The notes under the pieces: generated by a model | Seen by the model: the letters and a program-made list of their open reading frames with translations, nothing else | Told to the model about the DNA's origin: nothing | Databases searched by the model: none | Assembly: GCA_963728145.1 (NCBI GenBank) | Contig: CAVSJA010000006.1 | Location: forward strand, 1 to 64,000 | DNA from: CAVSJA01 sp963728145 | GTDB lineage: Bacteria; Bacteroidota; Bacteroidia; Chitinophagales; Chitinophagaceae | DNA length: 64,000 nucleotides | Direction: 5' to 3' | Translations under genes and position numbers: made by a program | Part shown: positions 58,428-64,000 of the stretch, piece after piece | Layout of the letters: every line of letters begins with the position of its first letter | Position numbering within the stretch: position 1 is the first letter of the stretch

Positions 58428-58982
58428 CTAGTTCTTCATTAATTCAAAACCTGCTGCTACATTGATCTTGATTTCTTTCGCAATCTTTTCGCGAACGAGG
58501 TCCGGGATCGAGATTTTGAAGTCGGGTGGAAGCAGCTTGAATTCTGTAGTAGCTGAAATATTTCCCTGATTTATATTGAATGTAATGGGGGCCGTAACAT
58601 CCCTGGTTTCTCCATGCAGGGTCAGCTTGCCGGAAACTGTAGTATTGTATTTGCCGCTTTTTGTAAAATCAATGTTGGAAATATCATTGATCTTTCCTTT
58701 GAATACGGCTTTGGGATACTTATCGCTTTCAATATAATTCTCATTGAAATGTTCCTGCATCAGGGCTTTTTCAAACTCAAATCCCCTCATGAGTGTACTT
58801 ATTTCAATTTGTCCCGTTGATCTATCAAATACACTCACAGCATTTTTATTGATGGCTTCTATGTTTTCAAGCGGAGTACTGGAGTAAAAGGAGATCTTTC
58901 CGCTCCTTGTAAAATATCTCTCCTGTGAAAATGAGGTAAGGACAATAAGCGACAGAAATAAGCTGATGGCTATCTTTTTCAT
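58428..58982 (-). CDS. YceI-family protein
   Basis: 184 residues from ATG 58982 (MKKIAISLFLSLIVLTSFSQ, signal peptide). GKISFYSSTPLENIEAINKNAVSVFDRSTGQIEISTLMRGFEFEKALMQEHFNENYIESDKYPKAVFKGKI is the lipocalin-like YceI barrel, and LTLHGETRDVTAPITF the second characteristic strand pair. The family binds polyisoprenoid lipids in the periplasm. Linked to the DUF5777 and OB-fold genes. Confidence 0.9.
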   Translation of the reverse strand: MKKIAISLFLSLIVLTSFSQERYFTRSGKISFYSSTPLENIEAINKNAVSVFDRSTGQIEISTLMRGFEFEKALMQEHFNENYIESDKYPKAVFKGKINDISNIDFTKSGKYNTTVSGKLTLHGETRDVTAPITFNINQGNISATTEFKLLPPDFKISIPDLVREKIAKEIKINVAAGFELMKN

Positions 58983-59016
58983 AATTGTTATTGATAAGGT
59001 TATGAATCTTCGGTTC

Positions 59017-59430
59017 TTATTCAATTACACATCTTACTAAAACCACATCGAGGAGAATCCCTGTACAAATACCTTTTATTTTTACTTCCTGCGTCGGTAC
59101 AAGCTCTTTCACCTTTACATTTTCGGTGGTTTGAAATTCGCAGATGACTCCGTTCATTGAAATTCCATCACCAAGGATGACTTTTTTTGAGTCTCCTGTA
59201 TCTTCGATTTTTATTACTCGCCCTTTTACGGAGATCACTTTACCGTTATACTCTTTGTTTGCCTGGCCTTCGTCTGTTTCGTAATGCTTAAGCAATGCAA
59301 GGGCATCTATCTGGATTGATGCTTTCAGATCTGCCGTATCAGCATTTGTCCGGTTGTATTCTTTTAGTGCGTAGATCAATACAGGAGCAAGCAAGACAGC
59401 AATGATGAGAATGAATTTCCACTTCTTCAT
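59017..59430 (-). CDS. OB-fold (tRNA_anti-like) membrane-anchored protein
   Basis: 137 residues. An N-terminal membrane anchor (FILIIAVLLAPVLIYALKEY), then an OB-fold: YNGKVISVKGRVIKIEDTGDSKKVILGDGISMNGVICEFQ...KELVPTQEVKIKGICTGILLDVVLVRCVIE. Such proteins recur beside YceI and c-type-cytochrome-like genes in Bacteroidota; function is unknown. The gene starts 11 bases after the haem-type lipoprotein gene. Confidence 0.82.
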   Translation of the reverse strand: MKKWKFILIIAVLLAPVLIYALKEYNRTNADTADLKASIQIDALALLKHYETDEGQANKEYNGKVISVKGRVIKIEDTGDSKKVILGDGISMNGVICEFQTTENVKVKELVPTQEVKIKGICTGILLDVVLVRCVIE

Positions 59431-59441
59431 AATTCTTCGGT

Positions 59442-59810
59442 TTAATTATTCGGAGCTCCGCCATTTACCCAGCAATTGATCTGCTGCAATTGCAATGCGG
59501 TTAATGAATTGTTTAGTGGCATGCGCCCGTTGTTGACTGCAGTCTTAATGCTATTTGCGGCATTCTTGATCTGGTTGAAGCTAGTTAGTTCACCAGGACC
59601 ATTAAAACTTCCGCTGCCATGACAACCGCTGGAGGTTGCGCATTTGGTTTGAATGATAGGAGATATGTCGGTATCGAATTTTGAACTGACCTGATTGCAG
59701 TCCGTTTGATTTGGTTGACCAGGTGTTCCGGGAATATCACCGGATTCTTTAACACACCCGATTGCAAATACATTAACTAAAATGAATAATGCGGCGATAA
59801 TGATTTTCAT
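59442..59810 (-). CDS. Cytochrome c-like lipoprotein
   Basis: 122 residues from ATG 59810 (MKIIIAALFILVNVFAIGC). The Cys of a lipobox-like end (NVFAIGC) marks a lipoprotein. DISPIIQTKCATSSGCHGSGSFNG contains a CxxxxxCH pairing, close to but not the standard CxxCH haem motif (C-A-T-S-S-G-C-H), as in the planctomycete-type cytochrome C-like group. NNGRMPLNNSLTALQLQQINCWVNGGAPNN gives a Met-containing segment for the second ligand. First gene of the four-gene run. Confidence 0.82.
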   Translation of the reverse strand: MKIIIAALFILVNVFAIGCVKESGDIPGTPGQPNQTDCNQVSSKFDTDISPIIQTKCATSSGCHGSGSFNGPGELTSFNQIKNAANSIKTAVNNGRMPLNNSLTALQLQQINCWVNGGAPNN

Positions 59811-59904
59811 TGTGATAATCTTTATGCCGCAAAGTTGTATTGAGGGAAGAATTATGCCTATCCCTAAAGATCGGGGATGAGTCACCGAATGTGGGGGAGA
59901 AATG

Positions 59905-60165
59905 AACGGAAGATACAGAAGAACAGAAGAACAGAGGAACAGATGAACAGCGGAACAGAAGAACAGTAGAACAGAGGAACAGTAGAACAGAGGAACAGCA
60001 GATCAGAAGAACAGTAGAATAGAGGAACAGAGGAAATCAGGTGTAGAAGATGATCTAGTTTATCTTCTCTATCCTGATGTTACCTTCTACTATTCTACTG
60101 ATCTGCTGTTCTGCTGTTCTGCTGTTCTCTGTTCTGCTGTTCATCTGTTCTTCCGTTCTTCCGAT
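59905..60165. repeat. GAACAG tandem repeats in inverted pair
   Basis: About 14 units of GAACAG with short spacers (59,905-60,020), followed by the complementary CTGTTC/GTTCTG run (60,090-60,165). The two arms could form a long hairpin. They lie between leftward genes, just downstream of the DsrE-like stop. Confidence 0.8.
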
Positions 60166-60188
60166 CATTGGTCTTACCAACTCGTCAG

Positions 60189-60893
60189 TTACCCAGTAAA
60201 ACAATAAGAGCATCCTTTCTCCTGCGCTCTATTAACTGCCCATATACCTGACGGAACGATTTGTACTCCGGGAAGGATTCCACTTGTCCATTCTTTCCTC
60301 ACTACTTCTGGATCTAATCCCATTTTGTCCGCTGCAACTGCGCTATATACTCTAATGGCCATATCACAAACGCAGAACATAACACCGCTATCCTGCAATT
60401 CATTTAAACCAATTGGAACGGGACCAAGACCAGGAACTTTGAAATCGCCCTGAGCCGGTTTCCAGAAAGGATTGCGGTTTGTATGTTTGTTTGTTCTCGG
60501 ATCAACTACTTTGAATATTTCCTGCATATTGTATTTCTCCCACAAACGGTGATCCATCGCATAAGGAATTCCGTTATGACGAAGCACAACAACTGCGCTG
60601 AGATCTTTGGCCGCTGTGCCGGTAGCCTCATTTGTTGCGAGGAAGATCCTTGGCCATGCAAAAGGAAAAATTCCATTTGGTTCTGGTACATCGAATACAA
60701 TGCGATGCTTGCCCTGGATCTTTTTAAACCAGTCTTCAGACTGATCTCCGGATTCTCCCATGAAATTATTTTCGGCATGTCCTTTAAAAGGAGTGACTAG
60801 AGAGGCAAGTCCAAATGCAGCCACACCGGATGCAAATTTTCCAAGAAATTTTCTTCGAGGATTGTCGATGGTGTTTAACTCATTACTTTTCAT
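60189..60893 (-). CDS. Tat-exported DsrE-like protein
   Basis: 234 residues. A twin-arginine signal (NPRRKFLGKFASGVAAFGLASLV) sends it to the periplasm. The rest resembles the DsrE/DsrF fold: LSAVVVLRHNGIPYAMD, VMFCVCDMAIRVYSAVAADKMGLDPEVV, SGILPGVQIVPSGIWAVNRAQEKGCSYCFTG. Three Cys near the end (CVC and SYC) could be redox- or sulfur-active. It may belong with the following redox-like genes. Confidence 0.78.
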   Translation of the reverse strand: MKSNELNTIDNPRRKFLGKFASGVAAFGLASLVTPFKGHAENNFMGESGDQSEDWFKKIQGKHRIVFDVPEPNGIFPFAWPRIFLATNEATGTAAKDLSAVVVLRHNGIPYAMDHRLWEKYNMQEIFKVVDPRTNKHTNRNPFWKPAQGDFKVPGLGPVPIGLNELQDSGVMFCVCDMAIRVYSAVAADKMGLDPEVVRKEWTSGILPGVQIVPSGIWAVNRAQEKGCSYCFTG

Positions 60894-61416
60894 AAAAAAG
60901 TTTTAAATGTAGAAGGATAACCACCGGGCTTTGGAGAATACCTGTAAGTGTGGACAGTATTCAATTTTCTCGAACCGGAGGTTTTTTACCCAACGAATCT
61001 ATAGACATTAAAGGCCCGAAATGGGTAGCAACTTACCATCGGGAATGGTCTTCTTCCGATCGGTGGAATATTCAAGATTTACGGAAATTTCAATGTTCAT
61101 TCGTTGATTTGGTAGGCGGTATAAAATATTAATTCATTCAATCCGATTGCGAGAATGTAGGCAAAGAAGGAGTGGAATGTATGGAGGAGAGGCGTTGAAG
61201 CTGCGCCGGGCGTCCCCGCCCGGTGTCTTGCACTAGAGGAATGCTTGCAAATTCTTTTGATGCATCAGCATTATACCTTTCGATCAACATGATTTACGGA
61301 GACGCCGGGCGGGGACGCCCGGCGCAGCGTTGATTAGTTGAATGGTTATCAATCCCACCCTCATCTCCTTCGTGTTTTTCGTGTCCTCCGTGGCCGCCTT
61401 TCTTATTGAGAACTTT
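60894..61416. other. Intergenic with a family E repeat pair
   Basis: Apart from the GC-rich pair at 61,200-61,328, only low-complexity and A/T-rich sequence is seen; a short open frame (60,950-61,132) has no coding support. Confidence 0.5.
61200..61328. repeat. GC-rich palindromic repeat family E pair
   Basis: GCCGGGCGTCCCCGCCCGG at 61,205-61,223 and GCCGGGCGGGGACGCCCGGC at 61,304-61,323, facing each other as at 29,320-29,446, but with different DNA between them. Confidence 0.75.
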
Positions 61417-62815
61417 TTACTTTATTTCCGCTGTCGCTATCTCAACAATTTTTGAAGAACATCTTTCAATATCTTCCTTCGTCGTCATCCATGATGACAC
61501 GCTTATCCGCATCGCAGTTCGCCCTTTCCAAACAGTTCCTCCACACCAGCAGGTGCCATCTTCCTGAATTCTTTTAATTATACGATTTGTGGTATCTGAA
61601 TCTGCAAAGGAAACCAGTGCCTGGTTGAGCGTTACTTCATTCAGTATTTCAAATCCCGCTTTCTCAAGATTCGATGCAAACAGTTTCGCATGACTGCAGC
61701 ATCGATCAATCAAATCAATAACTCCCGATCTTCCGAGGGAGCAAATCGCTGCCCAGGCCTCAATGCCTCTTGGCCGTCGGGACATTTCCGGTGTAAAGAA
61801 ATAAGGATCGGGTTCCGATGATTCGCGGTAAATAAGCAGCGCTGACCGAAAGCGCATTCTGCAGTATTTCGGGATGCTTACAAATCACGAGACCACTATC
61901 ATAAGGAACATTCAACCATTTGTGCAAATCAATCGCCCAGGAATCTGCCAATTCATATCCTTCAGCCATATGCGCTTTATCAGGAGATACTCTTGCCCAT
62001 AGTCCAAATGCCCCATCAATATGCACCCAGGCGCCTTTTTCTTTTGCGGCAAGACAGATTTTCTTCACTGGATCGAGGGCGCCTGTATTAACATTTCCGG
62101 CTTGCAAACAAACAAGGGTTGATGAATCGAGTTCAGGAAAATTATCTGGTATGATTCTTCCCTGGTCATCTGTAGGAACTTTTATCAAATTATCCAATCC
62201 AAAACCTGCAAGCAATAATGCTCTTTGCATACTTGCGTGTACTTCCTGTCCAACTATTACACGAATTGGCGGCGCATTCTGCATGCCTTTTGATTTTAAG
62301 TCATAGCCCAATTGCTTACATATCTTATATCTCGCGGCAACCACGCTGGTAAAGTTTGCCATTGTTGTTCCGGTAACAAATCCGGCTACAGATTCCGTTG
62401 GTAATCCAAGAAGATCAATTAACCAACTACCCGCGACCTTTTCAATTTGTGCAGCAACCGGTGAAGAAATTCTAAAGCAGGCATTCTGATCCCAGGTTGA
62501 TACCATCCAGTTTGCAGCCAACGACGCAGGTAGCGATCCACCGAATACAAACCCAAAATAACGTCCTCCATTGCTCAAAACTGTATTAATTGAACCAATC
62601 GAATTCAATTGTTCAATAATCTTTTCACCTGCTATGCCTGAATCAGGTAATGGAATGTCAAACTGCTTTAGTTTTTCTAATGATTTATCGGAAGGAAAAA
62701 CACGTCGATCGGGCAACTCATTCAGATAATTCAGCGCATGATCAGTAACGGAATTCAGTATCGAATATTTATCCAGTAGTGATGAATTCCGCGTAGGGTT
62801 CGTTTTGCTTTTCAC
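61417..62815 (-). CDS. PLP-dependent group II decarboxylase, one frameshift
   Basis: About 465 residues in two frames (61760-62815 and 61417-61857), joined near 61,825. RVFPSDKSLEKLKQFDIPLPDSG, FVTGTTMANFTSVVAARY, PIRVIVGQEVHASMQRALLLAGFG, WVHIDGAFGLWARVS and DSWAIDLHKWLNVPYDSG with the Schiff-base Lys are those of aromatic-L-amino-acid/glutamate-type decarboxylases. The substrate cannot be fixed from sequence alone. No partner gene is adjacent. Confidence 0.87.
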
Positions 62816-62862
62816 GAAATGAAGTTTGTGATTCTTAATTTGAAATCATCTTACAAAAGTAT

Positions 62863-63018
62863 AAACAATAGGCAATAGACAATAGGCAATAGACAATAGG
62901 CAATAGACAATAGGCAATAGGCAATAGACAATGGCAATAGGAAAGGGGCAAAAAAGCAAAAGGGCAATAGGCAATTACCCTTGCTAATTGCCTATTGCCT
63001 ATTGTCTATTGCCTATTA
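62863..63018. repeat. CAATAGA/CAATAGG tandem repeats in inverted pair
   Basis: Ten or so units of ACAATAGGCAATAG (62,866-62,945), then after about 35 bases the complementary TTGCCTATTGCCTATTG run (62,983-63,018). It starts 13 bases after the stop of the next, leftward gene and can form a long hairpin. Confidence 0.82.
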
Positions 63019-63030
63019 ATCGCCTTGGTA

Positions 63031-64000
63031 TCAGTAAATATTACTCGCCACTTTCTTACCCAGCAATACTCCCTGGTCAATCGCTTGTTGATAGTGAATA
63101 CCTGCAAATAATCTCGATTGCCCGGCTTCGTCGGCAATTGCCAAAAATGAAGAATAAGTTCTCGGTGCAAATCCTAAATAATCATAAGTGTGATCAGAAA
63201 TAGTTCCAATATTTCCAAACAGTTTCTGCAACACGGCTCCGGCCGCACCTGAAAGTGCCGAATGTGCCGATGGATATTCCGGATGTGCGGGAGTTCCAAG
63301 AAATGAATTCCATTCTGTATGTCCCATTACTTCCTTGATATAAGTAACTGGTCTTACCAGGTTGTACTGATACTTTGCCTTGAAACAAGATATCAAAGCA
63401 TCATTGACTCCAATGCCTGTTAAGGCATATGCCAATGCGGCTTTGTCGAGTTTCGCATTGGTTTTGTCTACCGCCAATTGAACTATACTCAACCAATGTC
63501 CCGGTGATGAAACACCTGGTACATCTCTCCAAAAGGTAGCCATCGCCTTTTGATCATCAGTAAGAGTTAAAGAAGCATCATAAACTTTTTTAACCATTAG
63601 GAAAAAGGGTGAGTTAGAATCTGTTGAATATGCTGGCGGTGCTATGGGAAGTGTATTAGAAGTACTTCCACTTACAATCGAACGGTTATTCCCCCAATAC
63701 GGAGTTGCAGGCGCGGCAAATGCAGGTGGTGTTGGTTTCCATAAACCAGCTCCTGTAGGAACAGTATAGGGTGCATTTGCATTTTTGTATCCATCTGTTT
63801 CAGCCCAACTGTAAACCGCAGCAGCAACCGCTTTACCAAACTCATTTGACTTATTAATCTTTGGTTGAGGTTGTGTTGTAAGAAAACTTTCATTTAAGGC
63901 CGTTTCCAGGGAATCGATTGCTGCTTTGTCAATTGCACTTGCATTGGGAAAGAAAGATCTATTGATCGCGGCCAAAGCTGCGTTTGCATTGGCTGGATAA
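63031..64000 (-). CDS. Vanadium-dependent haloperoxidase-like (PAP2) protein, 5' end outside window
   Basis: At least 323 residues; the frame runs off the right edge (YPANANAALAAINRSFFPN). It shows the second-half PAP2 signature: KAKYQYNLVRPVTYI, HPEYPSAHSALSGAAGAVL and QSRLFAGIHYQQAIDQGVLLGKKVA. The His/Arg ligands (RP, SAH, SRxxxGIHY) are intact. It is a paralogue in fold of the 54,314 protein but of a different subfamily (the vanadium chloroperoxidase-like group with the YPANANAAL segment). Confidence 0.87.
   Translation of the reverse strand, partial: YPANANAALAAINRSFFPNASAIDKAAIDSLETALNESFLTTQPQPKINKSNEFGKAVAAAVYSWAETDGYKNANAPYTVPTGAGLWKPTPPAFAAPATPYWGNNRSIVSGSTSNTLPIAPPAYSTDSNSPFFLMVKKVYDASLTLTDDQKAMATFWRDVPGVSSPGHWLSIVQLAVDKTNAKLDKAALAYALTGIGVNDALISCFKAKYQYNLVRPVTYIKEVMGHTEWNSFLGTPAHPEYPSAHSALSGAAGAVLQKLFGNIGTISDHTYDYLGFAPRTYSSFLAIADEAGQSRLFAGIHYQQAIDQGVLLGKKVASNIY

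Noticed and set aside
60950..61132. Small open frame upstream of the DsrE-like gene
   Set aside because: No family, no clear start context, and low-complexity surroundings.

Overview
The window looks like a Bacteroidota chromosome segment, probably of the Chitinophagales/Sphingobacteriales kind. The evidence is gene content: a GH97 alpha-glucosidase-like enzyme, a LytS/LytTR two-component pair, an RhlE helicase beside small RRM proteins, a DUF5777 barrel, YceI, porin-type beta-barrels, A-rich start regions and moderate GC. I cannot name a genus. No tRNA, rRNA or CRISPR array was seen. Many genes, above all in 1-16 kb, are cut by single-base indels while the translation continues in another frame. 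Several indels lie in homopolymers, so sequencing error is at least as likely as decay. I give reconstructed gene spans and mark the breaks.

Region 1 (about 78-19,700) is a defence island. A leftward operon encodes, in transcription order, a PLD-SNF2 helicase fusion, an Eco57I-like DNA methyltransferase, an SMC/ABC-like ATPase, a PD-(D/E)XK-like nuclease and an Mrr-type endonuclease, with the remnant of an XRE-type regulator upstream. Two rightward genes follow: a GHKL (MORC-like) ATPase with a C-terminal nuclease-like domain, and a GmrSD-type (DUF262/HNH) type IV restriction gene. A convergent gene of about 1,600 codons joins a DEDD exonuclease, a RecQ helicase and a UvrD-type helicase.

Region 2 (about 19,988-25,560) holds a DoxX-like membrane protein and a tight two-gene cassette: a protein of about 1,000 residues that I do not recognise, ending in a GspG (type II pseudopilin)-like domain, and a phospholipase D superfamily enzyme, closed by a strong hairpin terminator.

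Region 3 (about 25.5-56 kb) carries housekeeping and accessory genes: a membrane spermidine-synthase-like protein, pcm, a beta-barrel protein, a MATE exporter, rhlE with two RRM proteins, a response regulator, a formylglycine-generating-enzyme-like lipoprotein, GH97, DinB, an adenylate cyclase, a peptidase, YdeI, YciI and DUF1398 proteins, an ArsR/SRPBCC cluster with SDR, GNAT and cupin genes, a LytTR two-component pair and a haloperoxidase-like protein. Region 4 (56-64 kb) has a VOC protein, a HicAB toxin-antitoxin pair, a five-gene periplasmic redox-like set (Tat DsrE-like, haem-type lipoprotein, OB-fold, YceI, DUF5777), a PLP decarboxylase and a second haloperoxidase-like gene cut by the window end.

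The intergenic DNA is unusually rich in repeats. At least five unrelated palindromic families and several short-unit tandem repeats occur, mostly immediately after stop codons, and in several genes the repeat itself supplies the stop codon or the last residues. One array is a fourfold tandem amplification of the last 96 bases of arsR together with a palindromic repeat.
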